Assembly (NCBI RefSeq): GCF_014851395.1
Contig: NW_024040374.1
Span: 26,988,772-27,052,771, forward strand
Reading direction: 5' to 3'
DNA: 64,000 nucleotides
DNA from: Micropterus salmoides
Lineage: Eukaryota; Chordata; Actinopteri; Centrarchiformes; Centrarchidae
Both the position numbers and the translations under genes were made by a program. Of this stretch, positions 1 through 12,724 are shown piece after piece. Each line of letters starts with the position of its first letter. Within the stretch, counting starts at the first letter, position 1. The notes under the pieces were generated by a model. It did not search any database and was not told where the DNA came from. It saw only the letters and a program-made list of their open reading frames with translations.

Positions 1-2165
1 TTGTTTGACCAAACAGTTCTCAAATGTAGCGCCTCACATCACCTCTTGTCACTGTTAATGACACTGAACTGCAAATGGGGAAGCTACTGTAGAACAATAC
101 CCATGCCAACAGCTCTGTGAAGCTGTACTTACCACAGCAGTACATTAAGCTAAATGATAACATCAACATGCTCACAATGACAATACTAACACATTGATGT
201 TGTGCAGGTATTATGTTTACCATGATCACCATCTTACTCTATTTAGTTAATTTCATAGTGGCACATATTTGACAAAAATAACCAATAAGTTGTTTGTAAC
301 TTCAAATTGCAACACTCGTAGGAAAAGAGCTAAAACAGTTGACCCACAGTTCCCACGATCCTTGAACTAACATTTCAGTGTTGTGTAGTAGAATCATTTG
401 AACCAGGGGACTTGTTTTCCCCAAGCTTTTTTGTTTTAAGAGACAATGACTGGCTTGGAGGAGGAGGGTGGGTTGATGTATGACCTTGAAACGTGTTCCT
501 GCCTTTTGTGTGCACACTCATAAACCACTGGATAACAAAATGTCATAGGAAAGGTTTACCCGCACAAATCCAACCTTAGCTGGTGTTATGTGGATGCATT
601 TGTCTTCATTTCAGTATTAAGTATATTCTCTTTGACCCAACTTAAACAACCATACTGTTTCTTTAAAGCATAAAATATCATGTAATTTGCTTTTCCCAAT
701 ATCTTGTATAATGTTAGCTTCCCTTTAGAGCTAGTAGTGGCATAGCTGAAGTAATGATTCACATATTGTCACTCCCTGTGGGAGGGTTGCATTTCCTGGG
801 GGCAAGAGAACCCCCAAGGCTCTGACCTTGGGGGTGTCTGATGTTGAAAGGAAATATCCAGACACTAATGATAAAGCTGTTGCATGTACACAAAGCAATA
901 AAAAGGAGAACTTAGTGTCTCTATAAAGTATTTGTTGTGCACAGTGATGAGAAAATATGTAAACGGTAGTGAAAATATTTTTGATTGGTTTTAGAACTGC
1001 ACTTAATAGAGAGGAGTGGTATGGAAATGTTATTAGTAAGTGTATTAGTATCAACAATACCTGTTGCAGTATTATAACAACTGACTATGCTATGGTTAAC
1101 ATTTCTTTCATTCTGAAACTTAAAAAGGAAGCAGCGGTAATCTAGTCCACTATTTACTGTGTAGTAACCTTTGCTGAGCGTCAGTGTTTTGTCACTTCCT
1201 CTACAGGATCACATGTCCATTTGCTGAGTAAACACTTTGTCTTACCAATATACAACTGCACAGGATGTTCAGTTTGAAAAGGACTTGATATTTTCATTTC
1301 ATTGTTTTTAGTTTCAAGGTTGTGGAGTTGCATGCAAATAAGATGATTTGTTTTATCAGTGAAGGAATCACAGTCTAGATGTTTCTGTTCAACAGGAAAT
1401 TTCCCGGCATCTTCGTCCAACCACATTGCGTGCTCTTTATGGCAAAGACAAAGTGAAAAACGCAGTCCACTGTACAGACCTTCCTGAAGACGGTGTTCTG
1501 GAGGTGGGTGATATGTCACTGACACATTGTACAGTCTATGTTCCATAAAATACACCCATTATTTCATGTGTAGTTCCTCTGATCCTACCAAATAGGTTTC
1601 CTAATTATCTTTCCGTCCATGCATAAATAATTACCTTAGCTTTATCCAAGAACAAAATCCCCTTGACTCTGTCAAGCCGTGCCTTTAGACGAGTCTCATG
1701 ACTCTGCTCTGTGGGCTGGGGCAACCTTAGCTCACACTGGTTTTGAGGAGAACAAGAATGGCAGAGGAATTTGAAACAAAACCATTGTTTTGCAGGGAGT
1801 GGGTCTGACCCATCAAGCGTCATTGTTCAGGAAAACTCCTGATCTGTGGCCTGGATAAATGCCTCCTTGTTAAACATTAGCCTGTGACTGACTGAGCTGC
1901 CATTTTCCTAAGACTGGGACATCGTGGCCAAGAAAGCGAAGAGGAGAATTTACTCTTGAACTTTCACAATGTCACTATTCTAATATTAGAGAGGAAGGAC
2001 TGGTTGATACTTTGATGTTAATGTTTGATTCAGTTGGTTCTCCAATTCATTTATCTCAATTCCTTTGACAGGTGCAGTATTTCTTCAAGATTTTGGACGG
2101 GTGAATGCAAAGGAGAAAACATGCAACTACATATTCAAAGACTTTACAGTTGACTCATTTTTCTG
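1..2165. other. Intergenic sequence downstream of atp1b1
   Basis: Apart from the dispersed repeat at about 90-290, no gene is supported. A 124-codon minus-strand frame at 1555-1181 has no recognisable domain and no convincing splice partners. Confidence 0.5.
90..290 (+). repeat. Dispersed teleost repeat, family A, copy 1
   Basis: It shares the order 'gctaaatg.taacatca', 'catgctcacaat', 'gatgtt...caggtatta' and 'taccatg.tcaccatct' with 39265-39450, in the same orientation. A third copy lies inverted at 52695-52805. The family has no coding content and is AT-rich. Confidence 0.6.
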
Positions 2166-3274
2166 TTTATTGTTTCAGCCTTGTGCAGATTAAATAAAGT
2201 GACAAGAGTAGAGTCCTGCCAAGTGTTTTGATCTTTAACATTGAATTAAGTATTTCACACCAACTAAACATCTTATTACACGGGATACTGCATTGCCTCT
2301 GATATTCTTTAACTTTTTGACCAGCGACTTTGGTATTGGATTCATACATTAAACTTTGAAAAAAATTTACAACTGCATAAATATAAAATTCTTCCACCAT
2401 GAAAATGGCTAAAACATTCAATAGGAAGTAGCATCACGTCATGTGATGTCTCCAGCAAAACAGATTTCAAAAGCACTGAGTTGCCACTGTTTCCATGGAG
2501 GTGACAGTCTTCTAGGCTGGACCCACAAAGCTCTACACTATGAATTAAGAATGAACAGATGTAAGAGTATCAAACAGAAATGTCATCAAACAATATCCTA
2601 CAGCTAAGGTGAACAACAAAGAAAAAAAGGTGTACAAATGTATTCTTCCACAGTCAACTTGGACAACTTGGATAAAGAAACAGACCAAAAAAAAAAAGAA
2701 AATATATAGATTCCATGGAGCGCAGTCATTTACTCATACATGGGCCTTAAAGGTTCAGAGTACCTTAGCTAGTAATTCAGTTAGTCAGAGCACATTAACA
2801 CACACTCCACACACTCACATAAACTAAAACACCTGCACACAGACACGAGCGCACGCACACACCTTGGACCACTAAAGCTGACATAAGACAGAAGAGATTA
2901 CAACAGGACTGGACTACAGCACTGGACACTCCAAAAAATATATAGAAACCACATTAGGGTGAAATACTCGGGGACAGAAACACAGCTCGCTACACGTCAG
3001 TAGTGGAATTGCAGTTTTACAGTAATAGATGAACACATCCCATGGCTCACGGAATATTTTCTTGTACAATAGAATAAATATTTGCTATTGCTACTCTTGT
3101 ATTTTACATTCTAACCCTCGACAAACACACAGAAAAGCTAATGTAAAGCACACAGATTAAGTGTAGGCCCTGTATATTATGAATGTTCAGAGACTAGTGG
3201 GGTTTATCTGAACTCTTTTAGAATCGCTCTACATTTTATTTGTTTCAAAATGAAAGTGCTCATCATGGCTGAGG
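2166..3274 (-). other. atp1b1: Probable atp1b1 3' untranslated region
   Basis: This follows the TGA and has no recognisable repeat family or conserved frame. On the minus strand an AATAAA hexamer lies at 3240-3235, only 35 nt after the stop, and another at 2171-2166. The distal one would give a roughly 1.1 kb UTR. The true cleavage site cannot be decided without transcripts. Confidence 0.4.
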
Positions 3275-3535
3275 TCATGTTGAACTGATTGTGAACTTGA
3301 CATCAAAACGTCCTTGGTAGCGGTCTTTCTCACTGTAGTCAATGTTTTCTCCATATACTTTACACTCAATGCGGAGCTCCTGACCGAGAGTGAGGTTGGT
3401 AAACTGAATGGCCACCAGAGGCTGCAGGTACTGGGGGTGCAGCCGTTTGCCGTAGTATGGGTAGTACTGAAGAGGGAAGCCTTCGCCTAACCCAAAGTAC
3501 TTGATCTCTCCAATCTTGGCTTCATCCTCTTCTCT
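3275..3535 (-). CDS. atp1b1: atp1b1 coding exon 6 (terminal)
   Basis: 261 nt including TGA. Acceptor gtttgcag precedes 3535. It encodes residues 217-302, the conserved beta-sheet core YFGLGEGFPLQYYPYYGK, sequon N263 and Cys274. Confidence 0.97.
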   Translation of the reverse strand, partial: REEDEAKIGEIKYFGLGEGFPLQYYPYYGKRLHPQYLQPLVAIQFTNLTLGQELRIECKVYGENIDYSEKDRYQGRFDVKFTISST

Positions 3536-6500
3536 CTGCAAACCCAACGGTTGAATTTGATTTAAAATTAACTTTTTTTTTTTTTTTTACAGAATTAATA
3601 CTATAGACAAATAATTTACTAGTATATATAAAACACATATCAAACGCACCTTATTTTTGCAGTAAATGGGGATCAGGTTGGGCTGTGCTTTGGCCTGCAG
3701 AGCCTCTGGGAGTGACCCGTTGTTAGCAGGAGCCTAGAAAAAGAGAGACTGGTTGATGAACAACATCCTGAGCAGGTGGTTATGTTAGGTTTCACTGGCG
3801 GGCAGCAGAACCAGGCTGCTGCCACAACATGTGGTTTTACATGGTGCAACGTGCACGTAACTGATGTATAATACGGTGGAAATACCCCGAAATGTGGGTT
3901 GAAATTACAGTAAGCACCCTACATGCACACGTAATACTTTATGTTGCTGCATTCAAGTGACATAAAAAAAAAAAAGAAAAATATGTCCAAATACATCCGA
4001 CTTGTGGTTGGATGTATTTGGCTTGTAAAGCTAGTGGGCCAGTAATGAAGACCAAATGCAATCAAATATGACTTTAAAAAAAACAATGAAACGTATGAGC
4101 AATGCCTGATTTATTGTTCCTGGATAAGGCTGATTTACATTTCCAGTGACGTTTTTGTGCTGCTTTTGTGTTGCAAGGTGAAAATCTCCACATTTTTATA
4201 ATTCAACACATCTAACAAAGTAGTGGCTCCTTTCATTGATCCCGAAGGATTTATCAGATTGGTAACATCAGTTAACACTTACACTGTGTGCTACTAGTTT
4301 TATGACCGTGTTCTATCTGTCCTGTCAAACTCATTCACCTTTATCAGTGTGAATGCACCTACAATAATGAAAGCTATAATGTTGTAAGTGTGCAGTAAAC
4401 CTACCTTTGGTCTGAAGTTAACAATCCTGTTGAGCTTGACAATAAGGCAGGGCTTTCCCTCCTTGAAGCCAAAAGAGTCGTCGAGCACCCCTGAGCAGCT
4501 ACCGAGCAAAGACCTTTTGAAACGGCAAGCTTTCTTCTGTCCATCTTTATCTTCCAGAGGTCCGCGGTCCTTGTATGTCTGAGGAGTGTCTGCAAATGGT
4601 ACACACAAAAAAAGACACATTACACCTATAAATACACAGAGTATATAAAGTGAATACAACCAGAGCAAATTCCAACCAGTATTTACATGAAATTAAGAGA
4701 ACATATTATTATTGTAGGCTTTGTATTGTTAATATAGCTAAATACATGAATATGACAAATCTTGATTGACGATTGGCTCATACTTGCCTCCACAGTCTTC
4801 AAATTTCATGGTATCAACTTGACGCTCCTCATCATACTGTTTAAGGAAACTCATCATGCTTTTGGTGTACTTCTCATATGTAGACTTATCATCCTTGTTG
4901 AAAGCAATTTCAGATTTGTCTGAGCGTGGGGTGTGTGATAGACCTGAAAACACAGAACATTTTATTGATAAGAAACTACTAATTAAAAAGGGGGAAACAT
5001 TGATTATAAGAGTTCAATGATTTAAATGCAGCAACTTGAGGAAAACACAATATAAACTGTTTTCTGCTTGTGAAGTGAAGTTCCTGACATCTGCACTGTC
5101 TACCATGCAAGCTATTCTTTGTAGAGTCTCTGGTCTATTATCTTAGGACAACACACAATGTGGGGTCTTAGGGATTTCCTCAGATGGTCTCTGTCAGCTC
5201 TTTATAGCAGTAATTTTCCACAGACCTTGTGCACAGCGCCTCAGCGAGGCGTGGCATGAAGAGACTGAGATGGGTAAGAGGAGTGAAAGGAAACATCACA
5301 GTTCTGAGCCTTTTCCCAGCCTCATTGTTGGATCTGTTTATTTGTTGCTGTAGTTATGAGCAAGGTCTGGGGTATTTGTGCAGCAGAGACAGGGAACTCA
5401 CATTTAGTCATTCGAATTTCAGTGGTGGCTTGTGAAAGTCCACCAATCCCCTGCCCCCACCCATCCACTCTCACGTGTGTCTCTCTCACAATGGAAACTT
5501 TTAGCCCCAGAGTGAGAGGCGGGCTTGAGCTCTGAAAAAAAAAATAAAAAACTACTCCCTGCTTCCTTTATCTTGCCACTACTGGAAACTTGCTTCAGCT
5601 CAAAGTGCTCAGCACTCTTTTTCTCCGCCAGGCAACTCTTTCATTGTCAACAGTCGTGGAAGGTTGACAAGAAAAACGGCAGTCAAACTAACCCGCGTTC
5701 GGGAAGCCAGTCATTTACAACAGCTGCTAAAAATACCGCCATGGCTACAGCATGTGCGCTGCAAACAAGTACTGGCACAGCGAGACAAGGCTGGGCAATT
5801 AAAATCTACACCATCACCAAGCTTGCAGGAAATTTTGAAACAGCCATAGTGTGGCTGTAGCAGTGTGTGTTTTCACAAGAGTACAGATTAGAATTCTTCT
5901 CCACAAGCTTAGAGGCCTCTTAGCCGGGACTAAACTCAATCTTCTTTTTCTTTTTTCCCTACCAAACGGTAGCTGCCACACATGTGTATGTAAACATGTC
6001 GGCCGTGACACATAGCACACATGAATCGTTTCAGCCACAATGGGTGTAAGCTACAACAGTTCCCCTGTAGCCTGAGGGGGGAAACATTGACTGGCTGAGA
6101 GGAGTGAAGGACAAAATGGCTGAACCTATCTAAGGTCAGAAAGACTTCTGATAGAGTAGCTGCTTAAAGGCACACCCTGACACACATGTCTATCTGCATG
6201 AACCATAGACAGCCACATCTTCACACAGACTTAGCCCAGAACATTTCTAATCTGATACACCTCGAATCAGAACTACTCTTTTCGATGCTGCTGTTTGCTT
6301 TAACATGTGAGCTGCTACTGAAACATCAAGTAATGCAGCAGATCACTCATAAAAAGGCAGTAAAAAAGAATGAATTTACCTGGGGGAGCAACTCTGTCCT
6401 GATAGGTGGGTTTGTAGTCACTTAACGTGAGCAGCAGTGCCTGAATGGTCCCAATGAAAATTCCAGCCAAGCATCCGTAGAATATCAGGTAGAACAAGAG

Positions 6501-9500
6501 GATTTTAACTGCAGGGGGAAAAGGTACATTTCATTAATTATAAAACAAGAAGTGGATCTACTGATTCATCAGCAAATTGTTTTCATTTATGGAGCAAAAA
6601 TGCCAAACATTTTCTGATTTTGGCTTGTGAACTGAATATTATCAGGTTTTTGAACTCTAGAAAAATTTACATTTGACATTTCCTAGACCAAAACAATTAA
6701 AGCAGGCCTTAAACTGATTAACACTCATTGTCATAGCTTTTGGTTTGGCTTTTTAGTTTAGTTGTCTTGTATCTCTAGACAGTTGGCACCTAAAACCTTC
6801 AAATGTCAACAGAACCTCCAGGAGCCAAGAAAAACCACGGGAATTTCATTTAATAGATCCTTCAAAAACTACTTCAACACAGTATGATCCCTTTCTCTCC
6901 TCATTATGGAAGCCATTTTACAACAATGGCAGGGTTTTTTTATTTTCATCAATTTAAAATTTACTCCAATTATGCAACAGCAGGAGGGCTGCAGTTCCAG
7001 TTCTACATGGATGAGTCACCAGGCATTTCTAGCCACCCTGATGCGGCGCTCCTTCACCCCCATTGTCGCCTATCACAACAGGTTCAGCATGAACACCGTC
7101 CTCATTTCATTGAACAGCAAGGCTTCACTTGTACTTTCTCTGGCTTTATTGGTGCCGTTGTTGTAGACAGAAACTTGTAATTAGCATTTCTTGAGAAAAG
7201 ATAAATCGACACTACCCTCAGTAGGCTGTGTGTTTTATGCTAGTAATTACTTTCCCCCCCCTCCATCTTTAGATCAGCCCAATTGTTTGAATCCAGCTAT
7301 ACAACACTGCGATGTAATACTGTGGTCGTGATTGGTAAATTGAACAAATGTTTTTTTGTGGCGATCTCACACTTCAGGAGTATCTCCAGAAACTGTGTAT
7401 TGTCTGATCCTACTGCATACCTTGAAAGTAGCCCAAAATAACTTTACTGTCCACTTTTTGCAGTAATAGGTCAATCTGATTTTCCATGCACCTATGGGAG
7501 TCATTTTAATATTTATATATTCACATCTATTTTCAATTGATGTAAATATCTTACTACCCTGCATATTTAGGTTTCTGTTGGAGGGACATAGCCATTAAGA
7601 GCACATGGCCTTGAAATGTATCGAAAAAGGTCTTCTTGCTACCTAAATAACTTCTCATTCGGTATTTGATGCCCGATCTTTTCCCCCCAATCCCCGACAA
7701 ACAGTAACAGCCCTCTCCTGGCATCATATTGTTTCTGATTTTGGGTTCCTGAACACAGACAGACAGCCACGTTCCCATTCTTGTCAGGTCTGCTGTTGTT
7801 GTGGCACCTTCCCAAAATGCCTTTGTGCTGCCATTTGCATGTTCAAAGCAGTAGACTGAGAAGTCTGCAGGGGAGTCAGTTGGCTGACCGGGCCTGCCCT
7901 CCCCACGCCTTGTGTTAATCTGATACTGTGAGTTTGTTGCATTCAAAAAAAAACACACTGAGAACACATGAGCAGTGTTTCCAGCACATGCGATCCATAG
8001 CGGCCCTTTATTTTGTGCTCGGAGGCCCGACCCATTAACTGTAGACGGCACATGGCATGAGGCAATGTGTCTTGTACCACAGCTACAAAAACTGAGCAGA
8101 AACATGGACTGAATAAAAACATGAGTAAAACATCTGAATAAATATTGCGCAGCCATAGCAGGATTGCTGTGTGATACACCTGAAGGAAACTACAGACTGA
8201 CACTTGGACACTTTGAGCTGAGTTGTGTGGGATTACAGTCATGTGCAATTATTTGTTAAGAATACGCTGTGTAAAAAGTGGTGCGATCAGCGCCTGTTTT
8301 ATGGGTGAGAAGTATTTGCAAAACAGAATTAAAAAAATGTCCTCATGGATGCAGGTGAAATTCAGGCCAAATAGAGTGTCAGACAGTGTGAAGTTATAAC
8401 CGGTGCTAACTTTTGTCACTTGCCCGTTCATTTTAGTTTCAATAATATTTTTTAGTTGGTTAAAAGCAGAACAAGGCCTTGGTGGGCATCTAAGGGGCAC
8501 ACTTGTACTAATAGCCAATGACCTGAGATTTACAAGATCGACATTACATCAGTTTCATATGAGCGCACGTGGGTGATAGTGAAAGTACACAACACCATTT
8601 TGTAGCCAGTAATGGCAGATATCAACGCTGTTGCCCACAAATGTAAATAGCACAGGAGCTGGCCTACTGGTGGTGAGAGGCAGAGTTTGAATGGAGAGCA
8701 CCTCCCCCACCAGACTGCTGCAGCATGTTGCGAAGGGGCAGTCACCACATTCACACCTCACTCATGTCTCCGCTTTAACTGACGGCTTTTTGTTGAAGCG
8801 TAGTCACGCTCCACCGGCTCGCCAGCACATTTCGCCACAGATGCGTCTTAAATGTCGACACGAACACACAAACACTGGTAGAGCCGAAGAGGTGTGTCCC
8901 GTCACTATCTGACACTCGTCATTTCCTTTTTTTTTTTTTTTTTTTAAATAACAGAGACAGAAAATTGATCACCTCAAACGCCCTCTAGCTTTATTAGTGA
9001 ACATTTCTTAAATGGGCTGTAGCGACAGACCGTGATGGTTTCTGCAACTCAAGGGCACAGACGTACCTGTTGCTTTTAGAGCAACATCGCCCGCCTTTAG
9101 TTAGTGCGACATCACACTCCCTCAAGAGAGACCAGCAGTGAGCCTGTAACAGATGCACAGTGACAGAGGACTGGTGACGTTACTACGCCAATAACGTCTT
9201 TCATCTCAAAGTAGCTCCTGTAAGTTCGCAATAAACTCGCCATTTACTATTTTACCACAGAGCAGCTATGGCGGAGATACTATGGCAACATTAACTGATT
9301 TCTCGCCAGAGAATGAGTCTGAAGTCTTCCGTTTCTTTGAGCTGTTAGTAAGCTCTGAAGAAAGAACGCTTTAAACTGGCAAAGACGGACCGACTAATGT
9401 TTCCTTTCTTTTCGGGGGAGAGAAAAAAAAATACCTAGCAGATAGAGAGGGGCGGCCCTTGAGACATGTGAGTCGTGATCTCCTCACAGCACCATATTGC

Positions 9501-10572
9501 CAAGCGCGACCGAACCCGGCTGTTTCACACATGAGGGGGACAAAATGCCATTTATATTTAGTTAAACGGTTTAGTGAGCTTAAAGGGTGCTATATAATGG
9601 CGTGTAGTTATCCTGTCAACCACTGCTCACCGTATTAGGCGAGCATTCCCCTGACTTAAGGTACTGAAACAGTGGTAAAAAGATTAGAGTTGGATCCATT
9701 AATCTGGGGTTTGAGTGAAAAGGGGGTTAAAGCACAACCAGGCCCGTATACATGAGCCATAGATTAGCTATTCAGCTTGGGATACAACGTCCTGTTTCTC
9801 TTCTACTCTCTTTAGTAGGCTAATATACAAGAGGGGGACCAGTGAGGCACACAGCAACCCAACTTTCACCATTTGATTTAGTGTAAAGTCGTGGCCCACT
9901 ACACTGTCCTTCAAGATGACCTTTTCACAGAGGACGTTTATTAATGAATGGCCCGAAGTGGGCTACGCCGAGGGTGGGTTATTTCCAAATGCCGTGTATT
10001 AAACATAACCACCAACAACTTAGACTTGAATCGTGTCAAAAAAAATCATGAGTTAACAGTATTAGCAAATATTCAAGGGAACGAATTGAGTCAATTGATT
10101 TTTTTTTTTTGTTAAATGATTAGCCATATATTTGACTACACGACCTGTAGCATGTCTAGCAAGTTAACTATATCAGATAAGCCCGTTTGTTTTTTGTTTT
10201 TTTTAACCAGTGAGTTTATTCTGACGACAGACCAACTTCACTACACACAGCCTCCATTGAAAAGCGAAGTCACGACGCAGCGTGTCAAAGCCAGTGAGAT
10301 CTAACAGGTGCTGTCTGTAACGTTACAGTAACGTTAAGGAAATGGAGACAGACCCACCGAGCGCGGGCAGTTTCCACTCCCTCAGTGCTACATCACTGTT
10401 TATTTGACATTGTAAAGTCGCCTGTCAGCAGCAGCACTCTTGTTCAGTAAAATGAAGGGACATGAGTAAGTTACTTACACCAGCTGCCCCCAGTTCGTCC
10501 TAGAAACTCCTTCTTCTCGGAATTCCACACAAATGTCCTCCATCCTCCGTCACTGTCTTTATTTCCCGACAT
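3275..10572 (-). CDS. atp1b1: Na+/K+-transporting ATPase subunit beta-1, complete, 6 exons
   Basis: Joined exons 10572-10479, 6508-6380, 4943-4788, 4589-4405, 3733-3650 and 3535-3275 give 909 nt, 302 aa plus TGA, close to the usual ~303 aa. The product is a type II membrane glycoprotein that chaperones the pump alpha subunit to the plasma membrane and tunes K+ affinity. Visible: a short cytosolic N-terminus with WNSEKKEFLGRTGGSW; one membrane helix at about residues 34-60 (FYGCLAGIFIGTIQ); the YQDRVAPPG stalk; six ectodomain cysteines at 125, 148, 158, 174, 213 and 274, matching the three family disulfides; sequons at N193 (NGS) and N263 (NLT); and a C-terminal YYPYYGK...GRFDVK block. The usual sequon beside the third cysteine is absent (GSCSG). 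All junctions keep frame, one through a GC donor. The sequence resembles the atp1b1a paralogue, but the a/b assignment cannot be proven here. Confidence 0.97.
3650..3733 (-). CDS. atp1b1: atp1b1 coding exon 5
   Basis: 84 nt, 28 codons, phase 0 on both sides. Acceptor tttctag, donor gtgcgt. It encodes APANNGSLPEALQ... through IYCKNK, with sequon N193 and Cys213. It is too short to stand out as an open frame. Confidence 0.94.
4405..4589 (-). CDS. atp1b1: atp1b1 coding exon 4
   Basis: 185 nt. Acceptor atttgcag precedes 4589; donor gtaggt follows 4405. It encodes residues 127-188 with Cys148, Cys158 and Cys174, and ends exactly on a codon (RPK). Confidence 0.95.
4788..4943 (-). CDS. atp1b1: atp1b1 coding exon 3
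   Basis: 156 nt. Acceptor ttttcag precedes 4943. It encodes residues 75-126 and ends FEDCG, holding Cys125. The only splice that keeps frame uses AG|gcaagt, a GC donor at 4787-4786. Confidence 0.93.
6380..6508 (-). CDS. atp1b1: atp1b1 coding exon 2 (transmembrane helix)
   Basis: 129 nt. Acceptor ccccctgcag precedes 6508; donor gtaaat follows 6380. It encodes the single membrane helix and the stalk start KPTYQDRVAPPG. Confidence 0.96.
6509..10478 (-). other. atp1b1: atp1b1 intron 1 (3.97 kb)
   Basis: This is the large first intron, with canonical gtaagt donor and ctgcag acceptor. It contains a 200-codon open frame on the sense strand (8156-7554) with no recognisable domain, poly-T runs near 8930 and 10100, and a relatively CpG-rich stretch around 9000-9700 that could be regulatory. 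No second gene is supported. Confidence 0.6.
10479..10572 (-). CDS. atp1b1: atp1b1 coding exon 1 (residues 1-31 plus 1 nt)
   Basis: The ATG is at 10572 and opens MSGNKDSDGGWRTFVWNSEK. This is the cytosolic tail. It ends TGG T with donor gtaagt at 10478-10473. The split codon becomes F32. Confidence 0.95.
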
Positions 10573-10760
10573 AATAGCTCCCCGGTAATATTCCCCCCTT
10601 TTGGGATTTTCTGGTTTAACGGTTTGATTCGGCTGGTTTTAGCTTAGACTGAACTGTCCCTCACAGGAAAAGCAAAAGGGCAGTTTCGTACCCGACTCCA
10701 CCAATTGTACCGCACACAATTTATCTCTCAGGGAAACCGGCTCCGCCTGCAAACTCCCGT
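10573..10760 (-). promoter_or_regulatory. atp1b1: Putative atp1b1 5' UTR and core promoter
   Basis: This is the CpG-bearing stretch immediately upstream of the ATG. It holds a GC-box-like GGCTCCGCC at 10739-10747, a CCAAT on the plus strand at 10701-10705, and a weak TATA-like GATAAATTG on the minus strand near 10717-10726. No transcription start can be fixed from sequence alone. Confidence 0.4.
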
Positions 10761-11179
10761 AATAAGTTACCCCCGAAGAGGGAGGGCTGAGCTGAGCAAA
10801 TCACAAGCTTCCGCTGCTTTTTGCGTAAGAGGGAAACTAGAGGGGGGGGCTGCTACAAGCCTAGTACACTAATGAAGGTACAGAGACACGGCGGGGCCAA
10901 CACAAAATGTCCAACTGTTGCCACTAACGTTTTAAATGATGCCGGCGCCATAGTAACTAACGTGTGCTGTAGACAGTCAAAGTATAGGACAAAGCTAAGC
11001 AAAAATTTACTGCACTTCTTGAATAAGTGTTAATAGTTATATCTACTATGAAATGTATAGGCTATACACTATTTTCTAATAAAAGGGGCATAAGTTACCC
11101 CTTTTTTTTTTTTTTTTTAGCTTAGCCTTCACCACAGGTGTGCCAATAGGTCTATCTTAATCCAACAGTTGGTCATTGT

Positions 11180-11345
11180 GTACTGGACATTAGGGGTCAT
11201 TCCTATGTTCCCCAGATTTATTTGGCACATAATGGGAACATGACAAAAGGCCGCTTGTTCCTCAGTTCTACAAATGTGCTCTCCCAGGGTCCTATGTTCC
11301 CTAGCTCTATATAGCACATATTGGGAACCTGAAGATGTTCCCCAG
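11180..11345 (+). repeat. Short degenerate tandem repeat with TCCTATGTTCCC motif
   Basis: Two units of about 100 bases contain 'tcctatgttccccagattta...gcacataatgggaac' and 'tcctatgttccctagctcta...gcacatattgggaac'. The same motif recurs at 31085-31235 and 35680-35745, so it is a dispersed family. Confidence 0.5.
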
Positions 11346-12724
11346 CAGAAAAACAGACTTACACCTACCCTGGGGGTGTGTAACTATTAAGTTGTTACTT
11401 AGAGCTATGTGGTAACATATCTCCATGCAACCACTTTTATTTTAGTAAATGCCTAAATCACAACTTAGTAATAATTTATGTTATAACTAGGCTAAGTTTG
11501 AACTTACATACAGCTGGTGCAACAGCCTGCTGCTCTGTATTCGCTTAGTATGACATGGGCTATTGTGGGGACTGGTCAAAGGGGTTTTCTGTTTCCCTGC
11601 ACTACTCTCAATATAATAGGGCTACACTTGAGGGAACTTATCAAACGGTTGGAGTCACGGAATCACCAAAGGTCAAAGTTTACCACTCAAACATGCAGCA
11701 ATAAAACATTCAGGGTAGTTTTGTGGATCAAACCCAGCCCAAACAAAATTTTGAATAAAATTGTATCCACAGAACCACCTACCTCAGATGTAACATTTTT
11801 TTAGAGACCTTCAAAATCAAATAGATATAGGCATAGGTCTGACATAGGTATGCTCCCCTGTACATTTAGACCTCAGACCCACCAGTACTGCTGCAAAGGA
11901 TAGTCATATTGTTATGCTGAATGTCAGTTTGCATAATTATTTGGCTGTAAGTGGTCTGGCAATTATCTCTTTTGTTTATAAAGAAACATAAAATTGTTAC
12001 AAAGAAGCCAAATTATAGCTAAAAAAGGAACCAAAAATGTATTTAAAATGTAATATGGGGAACGGACTGGAACATAATGATATATACCAAACACAAACTT
12101 CGCTGAGGAAGAGGAACAGCATTCACAAGTTGAAAACTAGCAAACAGGAATTTGAAAGGCGTCACTTTTAAGCTAGCTGCTTTTCTACACAACAAGACAA
12201 TGTATTTTGCCCTAGACTCTCTCTTTCTAAAAAGTTTTGCTTGAATGTCCATACTTGAGTGACAGACAGTAAAAGCTTAAGTTTTAACTCGAATAAAATA
12301 GTAATTTGTTAGCACTCAGCATCTACAAGTTTTGATACTGCACCTATGGCTAACGTGGTTGCTAAATGCTAACAAAATAATCATAATATCTGGGATAACA
12401 TTAGGAGGTGATCAAATATTACTGTCCAGTAGATTCCTATATCTGCACATACAGAAAAGCCTAGTATCATATCACAGCTTTTCAGGGAGGCTGATGAAAC
12501 AAACTCTTAAATGGCAAAATGCACAGAGAACTGAAAGTTGGTGGAACAGAGGTTGAACAGGAAGGGAGGAGTGAATTCAAAGAGGCTGAATTCGTACTGT
12601 AGCACAGTGTCACTTGGTCATGAGTCACAAAATGATGACACCGTGTGCTGAGAAGAAAGGTGACTGCATGATTGTGCACAGAAGATGCGCTTACCACCGT
12701 TGCTCATTGTGTTTATAAGTGAAT

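Noticed and set aside
1181..1555. 124-codon minus-strand frame near the left edge
   Set aside because: Its composition looks protein-like but no family is recognisable and no flanking exons could be placed.
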